Source: Lenzites betulinus
Lineage: Eukaryota > Basidiomycota > Agaricomycetes > Polyporales > Polyporaceae
NCBI GenBank assembly: GCA_022264855.1
Contig: JABYQU010000036.1
Location: forward strand, 124,001-188,000
Reading direction: 5' to 3'
DNA: 64,000 nt
Under the pieces are notes generated by a model. The model saw nothing but the letters and a program-made list of their open reading frames with translations. It did not search any database and had not been told where the DNA came from. Of the stretch, positions 1 through 11,494 are shown piece after piece. The position numbers and the translations under genes were made by a program. Positions within the stretch are counted from its first letter, which is position 1; each line of letters opens with the position of its first letter.

Positions 1-129
1 ATAGGGGATATCATAATCGCCAGCGCATGCATTGCGGGGAAAGCTTCGGACATAGCTCGCTGTACATACAAATGATGTTTACGAACGACGTCGACCTCAA
101 TATGCTCGTTCTGAGGCTTTCCAAATTAC

Positions 130-1118
130 TTACGGAGGGCGGAACACCTTCAACTCCGCTCGACGAAGCCCACACGCTTCCAGAATACTCTGCCGGACCT
201 GCTCGACGCCGTAATGAGGATGTTCCAGCGCAGAGGTAATGATAGGTGGCAAGCATGTCGGCGCGGTGTCAAAAATATCCTTCTGTATAGTCTTGATCGC
301 TTTCTCCAGCTCGTTGTCGCGGAGGGCATCTACCTTGGTGATGATGCCCTGCACGGTGAACTTGAGGCCGGCCGACGCCTGACACTGCTGGTCCAATGAG
401 CTAAGCATGATCCGGTCGACCTCGTTCAGCCCATGTTTTGCGTGAAAGAGAATGTACACTCTCCGTAGCCTGAGACATATGTTAGTACACATCTCTGAAA
501 CTGGGCAAAGGATGCGTACTCTGCACGGTTTTCGACGTAGTGGTCGAACAGCGCGCCCCATTCTGGACGGCCGCGTGAGCCGTATCCTGGTGCGTCTACT
601 AGAACCAGCTGCCCGGGAGGGGGCCCAACACGGTAGAAGTTCAGCGTTTGTGTGCGTCCCTGCAAAAACAGCATGAGTAAGAGCACGTCTTCAAATCGGC
701 AGGTTCCTTACTGGTTTCTTGCTGGTATGGAGCAAATTTCGTCGGCCAAGCACGGCGTTCAGTAGCGTAGACTTGCCCACATTTGCGCGTCCTGTGATAG
801 CATGTACGTTAGCAACTGGATAAGCCACAACCACCAGTACAGCGACCGACCGGTGACAATGACCTGTAGGGTCCCCGCGCAATTCAGACATTTGCTCTGT
901 CACACGCATCTCAATGGAAAATGTACCTCAGGCAAGCCAGTCAAAGACGGAATAGATGATGCAGACCCCGCTGCGGCAAGGAACTCTGCAGACTTAGGAT
1001 CTAAAAATGCTTTGGATGGTGGACGAGCATTCGACGATGCGTGTCGTCGGGCTGGAAGTGATCGCCCAAGCATGGTCCGTCTACAATGCACAGCGCTCCC
1101 CATGGTGTATGACACCAT
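130..1118 (-). CDS. MRX8: EngB/Mrx8-type mitochondrial GTP-binding protein
   Basis: TRAFAC-class GTPase of the EngB (YihA) family; fungal members such as yeast Mrx8 act in mitochondria in connection with the mitoribosome. Exons read on the minus strand: about 1118-927, 791-712, 659-520 and 470-130. Exon 1 starts with an Arg/Ser-rich stretch containing ARRHASSNA, which resembles a mitochondrial presequence. G1 is GRANVGKST, followed by the family's G2 context (KKP joined to GRTQTLNF), G3 DAPGYG, G4 ITKVD and a G5-like TSA. The last three exons join in frame with GT-AG introns. The exon 1 to exon 2 junction does not: the only plausible GT donor (at 926) leaves phase 0, whereas exon 2 needs one carried base. 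Either an unusual site is used or the gene carries a lesion. The family call is firm; intactness is less certain. Confidence 0.8.
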
Positions 1119-1129
1119 AATCCCAGCAA

Positions 1130-2446
1130 GAGAACTTCAGATCGAACAGAACAGAGCGGATGGCGGTAGCTGGGACGAACAAGACGAACCTACGCGAGCT
1201 AGTATAGCCTGAGGCCGCCGCGGCAGAGTCCGACAATCTCGGACTTCACTTTAGGCGCTCGCGCTGGTAATCGATGTCAACGTCTCCAAGTTGGCCGGCT
1301 GGCCTCTGGCCTTTTCCCACTGCTTGAGTATCGGAAATTGTGGTTTGTGCAGGCTGTAATTATGTTCGGAACTCCAGCATAAGTACTAGCATGAACGCTG
1401 CAAGTCCTCCGTCAACTTCACGATAGAACACGGTCCAGCGCACCAGAGGTGCACCAGAGCGCACTTCAACTTGGCGGATGCTTGAGTGATTCTCCCCGCA
1501 CCGTAGAATTCAAAGTCCCGCTAAATATTGTGCTACAATCCGGTTTACTACACCGCATGCGCACAGAGTTCACCAATGCATCTGACAAGGCGCCGTCACC
1601 ACACGATAATATGAGTCCAAGATGAGTCAAAAAATCATGTCATTTGCCTGGTGGACATCATGTTTCGGCGTGATGGAAAGACGTTTTCGTTACTACATCC
1701 TCGTCGCGAAGGACCATCCGCGACGATGACGATGGGCTCAGTCGCCGTGCCCAGTGCATTAGCGCGAAGTACGTACAAGAGACCAGGGTCATCCACTGCG
1801 GCCGGGGCCCCGTTTGCCTTGCGTCAGAATGTCAGCGTGGAGCTCAAAACCGGGACTTTGTTATATTGGTCTGGTATTGGCTGCGGCGGCCCTCGCAACG
1901 GCCAACACCGGTACCCTGAGCTATATGTATGTAAGCAGTGTCATGTTTTGCTACCAGCCGGGAGACCACAATCGACGATACATTGGGCAGAGGTTGGACA
2001 CTCCCAGGGCATAGCCTGCACGCGCCTAGTAACTATCTGCGCCTCTCTTGGGCTGTCACTGACCCGCACCGGGGAGTTGTGGGGTGCCTGGTCTATGGGG
2101 TTGGATCGGTAAGTCGACGATCTTAAGTGGCCCATTGAGGAAGCTGACCAGAGAAGGTAGACAACACGATATGTTGAGGCCCGCCAGCGCCCGTAACAAT
2201 ACCTGTGCTTGTGCACGCATCCGCGCCCATACCACGTTCTTACCAGCGGCTTGCCCACCCTGCGCGCGCGATACGGGGCGGTACGAACTGACATTGGGGC
2301 ATATCTGCACGCCCAACTCACAGCCCCACAGACTTTTGGTGTTATGAAACCGCACGTCGTGAACTCGCAGTATAAGATGGGACCGGAAGATCATAGCCCG
2401 CAAGTCACCTCGTCACTTCACAACCTCGAGCTACACACGATCTACG
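1130..2446. other. intergenic stretch, no convincing gene
   Basis: Between the GTPase gene and the hydrolase gene I see only short open frames on both strands. One on the plus strand near 1814-2014 includes a hydrophobic run (CYIGLVLAAAALATA) that could be a transmembrane remnant, but no consistent exon chain or family resemblance emerged. It may hold the promoters of both flanking divergent genes. Confidence 0.4.
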
Positions 2447-3739
2447 ATGGCGACAGCAGGCGGTCTCTACGTACACCACGATTCTGGTGCTCCAGAAGGC
2501 CGTGATGACTATACGACTCTCATGTTCGTTCACGGGTATATATGGCACGGAGGTTAGTACTCCTTGTTGGTATGTGAGCACGCATTCACTGACGAGGATA
2601 TTCCAGGAAGCTACTCTAAGCTCATCCCTCTTGCCAACGCGCAGGGTGTTCGAATTATCCTTCTCCATCGACGCGACTATCCTGGGGCCACACCATACAC
2701 GGCTGAAGAACGCGCTTTGATACCCCCCGTCCCTGACAGACCGTCCACGGACGAGAACGAGGTTCGCGAGGGGAAGCAGATGCTGCTGAAGTTCATGCGG
2801 GACCGCGCCCTCGAGCTTTACCAGGCCCTAGAGGAGCTCGTCGTAAAGCGCAACATCCCCGCAGTTAGCCCCGAGTCACAAACCGGCGGGATTGTGCTTG
2901 TGGGCTGGTCGATGGCCGCGACCTGGCTAACGGCGCTCCTAACACACATAGCCGAGTTCCCCATCGGTGCGGTCAACTTGCGTGACTACGTCCGGCGCAT
3001 TGTATTGTCCGGTACGCATCCTTTCCTCAAAACGACATCATGCACTGCAGCTCATGTCTGCGTCAGATATCACGTCCTGTCTGTTCGGGTATCCCTACCC
3101 AAAGGAAGACCCGTACAACCCATTCGCGGACCTCTCGTTGTCACATGCAGAGCGCATCAACGCGTTTGCAGCCTGGGCCACATCCTATTACGCACACGGA
3201 GACACGCTCGACACGTTCGAGCGCCGCCGTGCGCTGCAGACGCCCACGCCCACCGTCCAGAACATGACGCCAGAGGACTTAGCGGCAACCGCACACTTCC
3301 CCCCTGGGCTTGTCGGCGGGTCAGACTGGGCGATCTTCCTGGGGTCCTCCAACTTGGGCGTGTACCCGCCGCTACGGGAGGGCGCGCTGTATCTCTCTGA
3401 AGACACCGAGGGGAAGAAACTAGAAGGCGACGAGTGGCGCGATGTGGAGGTCCGCTTTGTGTGGGGCGATCGATCCATCTGGGAGGTTCCGTATGCGGCG
3501 CAGCTGCTGCGAAAGGAAGCCGACGATGCGGAGAAGAATGGGACGCCCTTTAGAAAGATTACTATATATCGCGTACACGGCGCGAATCACTTTGTATGTT
3601 CTCGGCTCAGGTCATTCATGCTGCATGTCGCTGATCTGTCGCTACTTAGGCACATTGGGATTATCCTGAAGAGACTCTGCGGGCGTACCTCGTCGGGCCT
3701 CAGGATTGCGAACCTCGTCGCCAGATGTCAGGACTGTGA
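2447..3739 (+). CDS. alpha/beta hydrolase fold protein
   Basis: Serine hydrolase of the alpha/beta-hydrolase superfamily, substrate unknown. Four exons (2447-2552, 2607-3011, 3067-3593, 3650-3739) with GT-AG introns give 375 residues and sum to a multiple of three. Visible landmarks in order: an oxyanion-hole-type HGYIWHGG near residue 33, the nucleophile elbow GWSMA near residue 130 (the Ser in the G-x-S-x-[AG] turn), an acid candidate in WGDRS, and the catalytic His in HGANHFAHW close to the C-terminus. A variable cap rich in Pro and acidic residues lies between elbow and acid. There is no signal peptide, so the protein is probably cytosolic. The start is the first ATG, followed directly by MATAGGLYVHHDSG. 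Basidiomycete genomes hold many such paralogues and the exact reaction cannot be read from sequence. Confidence 0.85.
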
Positions 3740-4231
3740 TGCTAAGACCTTACGTTTGCTTGCTCAATTGGTCAGGGTAATACGTTTAGAATGTATAGAA
3801 TATAACTACATACAACAAGACCAGCGCAATACCATAACCACGTTATAGCCATACAACATGCTCTATCAAAACAGCGCCAAAAGGCAAGGTGGGAGGGAGG
3901 CCCACAGTGAGGGAACCCCAAATTATGCAGATGATGCTAGTCGGGCGGATAAAGACTACTTAGTACGTGTTGTACAACTTTCAAGAACTTAGAGAAATCG
4001 GGGCAAGGACGAGGTACCGTTGATAGCGCTCAGCAGCCCGCTCAAGCGCTTGGCAAGCTCAAGTACGGCAGTGTTACTGTACCGCGCGACCCACGAATGC
4101 GTTGCGAAATGACCTTTGACATGTATGTTCAGCAGTCAAGAATAAATATGGGTTCATACGGCGCGTAGATGCCAGCTACGCCACTAGTACATACTACGGA
4201 GGTATCGGGAAACTACAACTACAAGCTTAAG
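3740..4231. other. 3' intergenic region between convergent genes
   Basis: About 490 bases between the stops of the plus-strand hydrolase and the minus-strand membrane-protein gene. It contains AT-rich sequence with short AATAAA-like stretches (for example near 4139-4146) consistent with 3' ends, and no reading frame of interest. Confidence 0.4.
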
Positions 4232-6109
4232 TCAGATGGAACCGCGTCCTACCTCCGTATCTGCCACCGGCGACGTCGCCTCCAGGGTCATTACAGGGAG
4301 TGACGGCTCAGCCTCAGGCTCGCCGTCGGCCGGGTAAGGCTCCATACTGTCGTCGTGAAAGGGCTGGATCGGGCCAGAAAAGGAGCTGAGGAAGGGGGAG
4401 TCTTCGGGGGTGTCAGTTCCCTCCGACCCAGAGTTGAATCCCGTGAAGTGGAGACTGAGGTCCGGGTGAGACTGAGAGAGGGTTGAGCCACCGTGTTCGA
4501 TCCGTATGTTTGTTTCGTAGAGGTCAAGCAGGAAGTGGCAATTTAAAATTGCGCTTATGCTGCATGGCGATCAGCGGCGAGACGATGAGTCGCAGGGGGA
4601 GGGGCGTACGGGCTCAGGAAGAGGATAACATAGCTTCCCGCACTGCTTTGGACTATAATCTATTCGGCGCGGTGACACGATCGAACTCGAGATCGACCGA
4701 AGGATCAGTAGACAACGGGGCTTACCGAGAGGGTGACAAGAATGAGGTCCAGTATGTTGATAGATAGTAGCGTGCTGCGCATGGGAGAGACGTCAATGCG
4801 ACTGTGACCATACGCAGTGTACAAGTAGACGTACAAGAAATAGATATTCCCTGGCGAAGACGTGAACACAGAAGATCGCCACATAGTCAGTACCCGGTTC
4901 AAGTTGCGGTCGCACTCGCGAAATGTATCAAATCCAGCTCACCATTCGTCCACATAGTATGCCCCAGCGATGTCCGCTGAAAGCTACTATCCCTCAAAAC
5001 TCGGCGTGAGGCTGTGGTTGCACGCCAAGTCACGACGATCGCTATGAAGTCTGCGAGTATCGCACAAGTTCGTGCACAGATCGTCACTACCCGAACAGCT
5101 TAGCATCGAGTATAGGCCATCGAGATAGCTACATGCATAGCACTCACACCTAATGGATACTGAGGTTAGTGACATCAGATAGCACCCGCGCACATTGAGC
5201 CCGAAAAAGAGACTGACCCGAGATTCATAGCTACGCTTCCTGTATAGCCTTGGCCACAGTTCAGGGGAGGAGGAGAGTTGACTGGCGGGACTTGGTAGGC
5301 CGTGCTCTAGCTCAACATGCGTGAGTTGGCCCGTTCCAGAGCTACATCTCTACGACAGAAAACTCTTACCACGTTCACGAGAAACGGGCCAAGGCCTAGT
5401 ATCAATGCGACTACACTCAATACTCCATTCATGCCAGAGAGAACATAGGTTCTAAGTGTGGTGACCGCTTCCGTTTACTGTCAGCAGCTGCCTCCGTACT
5501 ACATCCAACAGCGACACACTGACCGGCAGGCCCTATAAACCCAAGAAGTCCTACGGCAGTGAAACTCCAGCCTAACGCCGTACAACTTCACATCCATGAT
5601 GTTAGCGATGTTACAGGGTCTCGGTAAGGCACCGATAGTAGGACGAGGATTCACCTCTGCATGCAAAACATACGATTGAGTGAGTGCACGCATATACAAC
5701 ATGTAGGACATTGCTCACAGAGTCCGATAACGGGGAAAGCGTCGTCAATGCCAGGATGCTAGATAGCAAAGACGTGTATCTGATGTACAGGTATAGGAAC
5801 CGCGAAGCCTTGGATTTTCCTGACTGCCAGACGTATTGGTATTCCCTGCCTAAGCACAGAGCGCAGTCGTATATGAACAAAGCTATCGAGTTCGTAGACA
5901 GGACCTTCAGACTTCGAAAACGGAAAATGATACAGAACAGCGTACCAGAGCTTGCGATCACGCAAATATCAACCGACCACCTATACGGGAGCGTCTCGTC
6001 AGTGAGACCAATGCAACATGAGAGATATCGAGGAGAAGCCCGGGCCCTACACTGTCTGGTAGATCAAAATTATGGCCGATGTAGGGATATCCGCAGACGA
6101 AGCAGACAT
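4232..6109 (-). CDS. DUF6533-type seven-transmembrane protein (multi-exon, boundaries provisional)
   Basis: Integral membrane protein of the DUF6533 family, a large expanded family of unknown function in Agaricomycetes. Evidence read on the minus strand: an N-terminal MSASSADIPTSAI beginning at 6109; then the DUF6533 signature with FIYDCAL, GREYQYVW and FLYLYIRYTSLL (about 5900-5760); a helix MNGVLSVVALILGLGPFLVN (about 5420-5360); CAILADFIAIVVTWRAT (about 5065-5010), the family's conserved helix ending in TW; and RSTLLSINILDLILV (about 4780-4735). The C-terminal exon has SAILNCHFLLDLYETN followed by a Ser/Glu/Pro-rich cytosolic tail ending at the stop at 4232. Order and spacing match the family. 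I could not make every intron phase agree (notably the junction around 4720/4560), so a decayed copy cannot be excluded. Confidence 0.6.
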
Positions 6110-7763
6110 GTTGCGTGCTCTCCAGGTCGTAGGAGAAGTGACAGGTGTGGACTAGCTCGGAGCTTCTGCTTGCATTGCCAAGTCGTAATATACCTTGAGC
6201 AACCGACAATCTCCCCTGGGGATTCCGGTGAGTACATTCTTGCTTCGACTCGGACCCGTGTCAATCGCGAATCCTTGCACGCTGTGCTTTAACACGAAGC
6301 CAATAGATCGAAGCTCTTGTCGATCGCTCTTTCTCTCAAGCTCTTGAGATAGCTGATCATCATGTAGCCAGAAATAGACAGTTGACGAGTTCGTTTGTGA
6401 TGGAGAATCACTCTCAGCTATGTTCTATTCTCATAGTCAGTTGTCCGCCGATGCGCTGCCAGGCCTAGGGTTGATAATGACGATTAATGACGCCGAGCAC
6501 CCACACCCTCCGGCACTGTTAAGATAAAGATATTCAGTACCAGTCGGATAGATAGTGCATTTTCTGTTCATTTACGACACACCACAGTGATGCGGAACTA
6601 TAGTGTGCAGCAGCATCGAGTAGTACGGGAGAAATGGATGAGTACAAAAAGACGCGCGCGCGCGATACTGAACACATCGGCAAGCGCCGGCGATCTTTGG
6701 CATGAACTTCCATGAACTTGATCAACTGTCTGCGACCCGCGTGCTACATATCATCCTTCTTCGTGTCTTCGCACACTGAGGACCGCACAATCCGCGATGG
6801 GCTGGAAAAATACGAGGGCTAAGGTAACCTTTGTACCCGTACTGGACACCGCTCGAAAAGGATTCCTTCACAGACTAGCAGCTTGTGCGCGGAAGGACGA
6901 CGCATTGACGCACTTCACTAGTACTGTCACCCTAGTCTGCTTCGTATGTTCTTCGACGAAGCTAGAACCACGCGGAATTGCCAATGAGAGTACAGATCGA
7001 TTTGAGGATCGAACCAGAGCAGGTCGATTCCGGGAGTGTAACATAAATTGAGGTGTAAGGTGTGCATTTCCAACTTCAGGCAGGTTCTACGCATCTGCCA
7101 GAGATGTCATGATGGGGTGAGTAGCCTTGGACCTGCTTTTGCGCTGTTTTGAACATCGTCTTTTGCCCACTTGCCAGAAGCCTGAACAGTTCAAATCAGC
7201 GTAGACCATCGCAGCCATCACCGGACACGTTTCTCTCTCTGGAAGTGGTCCTCCACGTACACAACTTATAAGCATGGCAGACAATCGTCTTATACAATGC
7301 TACTACGCCAGGACCATCGATCGTTCATGTGGTAATGCGATCTTCGCTGCATATTTCCATTCAAGTTCGGGGCACGTTGAAGACTATGACTGATATGGCA
7401 ACTTGTGTTCGTCAGTCATCACCTTACGAGCCAAGTTATTTGTCTTGCAGGACGATTACACGCATAGCCGCTCATTAGTGCGGATATTCAATCGTGATCT
7501 AGTGAGCTGGCATGAAATACGGCTATGGCGCGGCGACTCGCCGAGGCTGACGAACGTCTTACCTTCGAGCGAGTATTGAATCACAGGTACGCCCATGAAA
7601 CGTCACTCGTCGGACATATATACTCATCTTCAGACATGTAATAGGCTGAAACCAGGGTTGGTCCGCGGACAAACCGCCAAGCGACACTGTCCGTGAGCCT
7701 TGACTGACCATTAATACTTCTGCTCCTACCCCGGATTCCTCCTCTCCTTCCCTTGTCTCCACC
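6110..7763. other. 1.65-kb stretch without a supported gene
   Basis: Holds short open frames only, the longest at 6797-7051 (plus) and 7559-7864 (minus, antisense to the next gene's start). It includes a (GC)n-like run near 6653-6663. The region probably holds the promoter of the minus-strand membrane-protein gene and of the plus-strand GMC oxidoreductase. Confidence 0.4.
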
Positions 7764-10460
7764 ATGGGGCAGTCTTCCTCACGGTTCCTCGTGAAAACCC
7801 CGTCTTCTATAGGTACCCCGTATGCTCCCAGCCCATCAAGCCTGGTGTCGGAGAACGAGAGCAAGAAATGGCGTACATACGACTACGTCATCATTGGCGG
7901 TGGTGGGTATTCCACAATGGTTCAACTTGTGTGGCATCCTGATATCAAACGTGCTACCTTTCCCTCAGGCACAGCAGGTTGCGTTCTTGCGTCGAGACTG
8001 TCTGAGGATCCCAATACCACTGTTCTCCTTCTCGAAGCTGGCCAGAGGTATGTGTGCAACCCGCAATTGTCCCGCAAACGTGGCTGAATGGAGCCGCGTA
8101 GCCCTGAACAGAATCTGCTCACTCGCATACCGAGCGCGTGGTCCAAACTGCTGAAGACATCTGTGGATTGGGCTTACTATACGACGTAGGCGCTCTCTTG
8201 AAACATCATCTCTTGGAAACGAAACCACGATATTCGTAGGCAGCAGACAGCGTTCAAAGGACGTTCTCTCTACTGGGCGCGGGGGAAGATGCTAGGGGGG
8301 ACCAGGTAGGCCGGTCCATATCGTGGCCTCACTACCATGCCTCTAATATGTCGCAGTTCGTTGAATGCGATGATCTACCATCGATGCGATCCTGCAGGTT
8401 GCGTCGACACTAATCACAATGATACCCAGAAGCTGACAATATGTCCGTTCACAGACTTTGACTCTTGGGAGAGCCAAGGCGCGACCGGGTGGGGCTACGA
8501 GTCAATGAAAAGGTTGGTCGAACGTCACTCCGAGTCGACTGGTCAATAACACATACTTTCGTGGTTAGATATTTCGTCAAGGCGGAGAACTACGTCCCCC
8601 CTGCCGGGCACGTTGTGGATGCATCAAATTATGGCACTAATGGTCCTTGGACGCATACACGCCCCTCCACTGCTGTGAGCCATTGCCTAATACGGTGTCG
8701 AGACATGACGCTGACTTGAGAAGCCGATATGTTCCGAAATACTAGAAGCTGCAGGGAAACTCGGTGTTCCCCTTCCAGAGTAAGAACTGCTTTCTATCGT
8801 GTACTGGCAGACTTTTGACGTGCAACAACCTCAATAGGGACTTCAATACTCCCGAAGGCACCATCGGCGCTGGAGCTTTCGTTGGAGCTGTGGACGAAAA
8901 GCATGAACGTAAGGGTTCAGACATATCACTAATCAAGGGAAGGCATGTTTAACAGTCGGTCATATAGGAAGCTCTGCTGCTACCGCCTATCTCGGTCCTA
9001 AGGTGCTGCAAAGATCGAACCTCACTGTAGCCATAGCTGTCACGACAGAGAAGATTCTTTTTTCCAACGCTACCTCAACTAAACAACCTCGTGCTGTGGG
9101 AGTGCAGTTCTCAGGAAAGCGCGATGGGCCACGGTTCGCCGTCGCAGCTGCCAAGGAGGTCATTCTCTGCGCGGGCGTCGTTGGGTCGCCACAAATTCTC
9201 CAGCTGTCGGGGGTAGGACCGGCCTCGCATCTCGAGCAGCTCGACATACCGGTGGTTCGCGACTTGCCCGCCGTAGGTGCCAACCTACTTGATGTATGTC
9301 CGATGACGTGTGTTGCTGCTTTGACGTGAGACAGCTCATTTTCACTGCTTAGCATATCGCCGCTGGCCCGATCTCACTCCGTGCCCGCCGGGGCTGGACA
9401 TGGGATCGCCTTACGCAGAGCCCACTGTACGCTATCAGCACGCTCCTGCGGTGGCTCCTGGTCCGCTCTGGACCTATGGCATCGTTGGCGTTCCAGCTCG
9501 GGATGTTCATCCGGTCGGACGACGAGCGGTAAGCGACCTATCTGGCATACTATGTATGACATCGAAAGACTGATGTGCTTGTATTGCGTAGATTGCCTCT
9601 TGGGGGACCTTTGCCCACGAAAGATCGGACCTCCGGCCCTCGCTCACCTGACATCGAATACATGATCGTTCCCCTTGTCGCTGCCGACTTCGACGGCACA
9701 GGCGCTCCTCAAGGAACATATGGCATCACTGCCGTAAGTTAAACTATTCCCTACTCTTTAGAAACCTATATGAATCATCTTTACTAGGGCGCGCTCTTGC
9801 TGAAGCCTTCCAGTCGCGGAACGGTGCGCCTCCGCACTTCGGACCCTTACGATCACCCTTTAATCGACCCGAAGTGAGTGTCACCGGTGAAACGACTACT
9901 CTAGATGACGCGCGCTAACCGAAAGTGCAGCTATCTGGCGGACGTGAGTGATTTGAACATTCTGATCAAGTCAGTGCGATTCCTCCTGCAACTCGCACGC
10001 ACTCCGCCGTTGGCGGATGTCCTCGACCCTCGACCGGGAACAAAAAAGGACAATTTGTACTGGCTCACCGACACTGACCCCGAGAAGGTATAGTATCCAA
10101 TCCTGCACGTCTCTTCGTGACTTACCTCAGGTTTCCTTCTATACCAGATCACCGACGACGACATCAAGGAATATATCACGAATTACGGAGAGTCCACTTT
10201 CCATCCTGTACGCCGCTTTGTTTCCCATATTCACATTCGCACAACCCTGACCTTGCTCTCAGACGTCCTCGGTGAGGATGGGAAATGACCCGAACACCAG
10301 TGCGGTAGACCCGGAGCTCCGCGTGCACGGTGTCCAAGCGCTCCGAGTTGTTGACGCGTCCGCGTTCCCGGACGAAGTGTCCGGACATCCATGCGCTGTC
10401 GTAATCGCTATGGCGGAAAAAGCGGCGGATCTGATCAAGCATGCGGACACCAAGTCGTAG
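7764..10460 (+). CDS. GMC oxidoreductase (AA3 family, aryl-alcohol oxidase/dehydrogenase-like)
   Basis: FAD-dependent glucose-methanol-choline oxidoreductase; family members oxidise alcohols or sugars. At least twelve short exons separated by GT-AG introns. The FAD-binding fold reads YDYVIIGGG joined across an intron to [13 protein letters not shown] and VLLLEAGQ. The family's [10 protein letters not shown] motif is followed by LNAMIYHR and CDPADFDSW across two introns. The second PROSITE-like GMC motif is visible as [16 protein letters not shown]. Both active-site histidines are present, one in STFHPTSSVRMG and one in VSGHPCAVV near the C-terminus. No hydrophobic signal peptide is seen; the N-terminus is MGQSSSRF, which fits an N-myristoylation consensus, so an intracellular, membrane-tethered form is possible (inference). 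The start is a good Kozak match (CCACCATGG). The stop follows HADTKS at 10458-10460. Confidence 0.9.
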
Positions 10461-10564
10461 AACCTCAAATGGTTGCGCTCTTTGGTGACTGGGCTGGAAA
10501 GAGTTGGGTTTCTAAGTTTCTGCACGCCCTATGTTGAGCACAATATTTGATGCTATCCCCAGAA

Positions 10565-10860
10565 CAGCGGCCGACGGGTAACGATGACTTGTATGGTACC
10601 TGTGCAACTCAGATATTCATACATTCTCGTGCAGGGCATACTACCCCCGGAAAGCCAGTCAGACGTAGGATGCCCTGTTGCGGCCGGAGGTTTGTAGAGT
10701 TCGGGTCGGGTTGTAGGCCGTGCCAGCTGAAAGTCGTAGCCTCGGCGTACGCCATTGTGATCAAGCCAAGACAAGTGCGGATCGCTAACTCGGCAGTGCT
10801 TCAAGAGGAGAGCCGAATTGCGCGCATGACGGGCGTCGGGACGAACTACAACGCAATTGG
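10565..10860 (-). pseudogene. degenerate duplicate of the 5' part of the EngB/Mrx8 gene
   Basis: This stretch lines up with 840-1195 in the same orientation. The best block, 10565-10617 against 840-892, matches at 42 of 53 positions by my count, with most differences being transitions. Further matches follow: AAGCCAGTCA near 10651 against 934, a TGCGGC-containing block, and GGGACGAAC near 10837 against 1168. The block lies over intron 1 and exon 1 of the GTPase gene, so the copy arose from genomic DNA and not from a processed transcript. No G1 motif or open coding frame survives. It is a relic with the GMC gene lying between it and the parent. Confidence 0.65.
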
Positions 10861-11271
10861 TCTCCGACCGAGTGAGTTTGTGGGTCCAATATAGGCGCCC
10901 GGTCTCTCAGCCAATTACTTCTCACTCTTCAAGTTGGTTCCGCCCTCACTCCTGCATGGAAACAACCTGGCTGTCCAATAGAGTCGCATATGCGCAGGAA
11001 AGAAGTCTCGAACAACTGGTTTCCCTCTACCCGGACTGAGCACGAGCCGGATCTGAAGAGGGTTCCCTTCCCCAGACTGCCATTCGTGCGGGGAAAGGTG
11101 ACGCACTCCACGGCCGATCACATCCGCCCACATCCGCGTTGTGTGTCGGCTCACGAGGCCCGAGCCATGCAACCGGATCGGCGTCGCGTATGTGCTACCG
11201 ACACAAGGTTCTGGTCTACTACGTTCTCTACAGAGCGCACTCGGACGGATGTGCGGATGCCTGTGGGGGTC

Positions 11272-11277
11272 TATAAG
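11272..11277 (+). promoter_or_regulatory. TATA-like element upstream of the short PP1-docking-like gene
   Basis: TATAAG in a GC-rich setting, about 220 bases before the ATG at 11495. The following sequence to the ATG is C-rich and pyrimidine-biased, typical of transcription start regions in fungi. Confidence 0.35.
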
Positions 11278-11494
11278 GCGTGCGCAGTCCTGGGGCTACC
11301 CTGGCAAACACCACTGTCTTCAACCACACTCTACCCGCCATTGCACGCATACACTCCTGCTCACCTGCTCATAATCTTTTGGAGAACTACTCATTCAGTA
11401 CTCCACCAGGCTCACCTCCAATCCTAGCCACAAACCGTGTCCCCACACCGCGCCCAACACACCCACCTCCTAACCTCCCGCAACAACCACTATC

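Noticed and set aside
6073..6150. Plus-strand ATG followed by a protein-like MADVGISADEADMLRALQVV
   Set aside because: It is antisense to the first exon of the DUF6533 gene, stops soon after, and no downstream exon fits; taken as a chance antisense frame.
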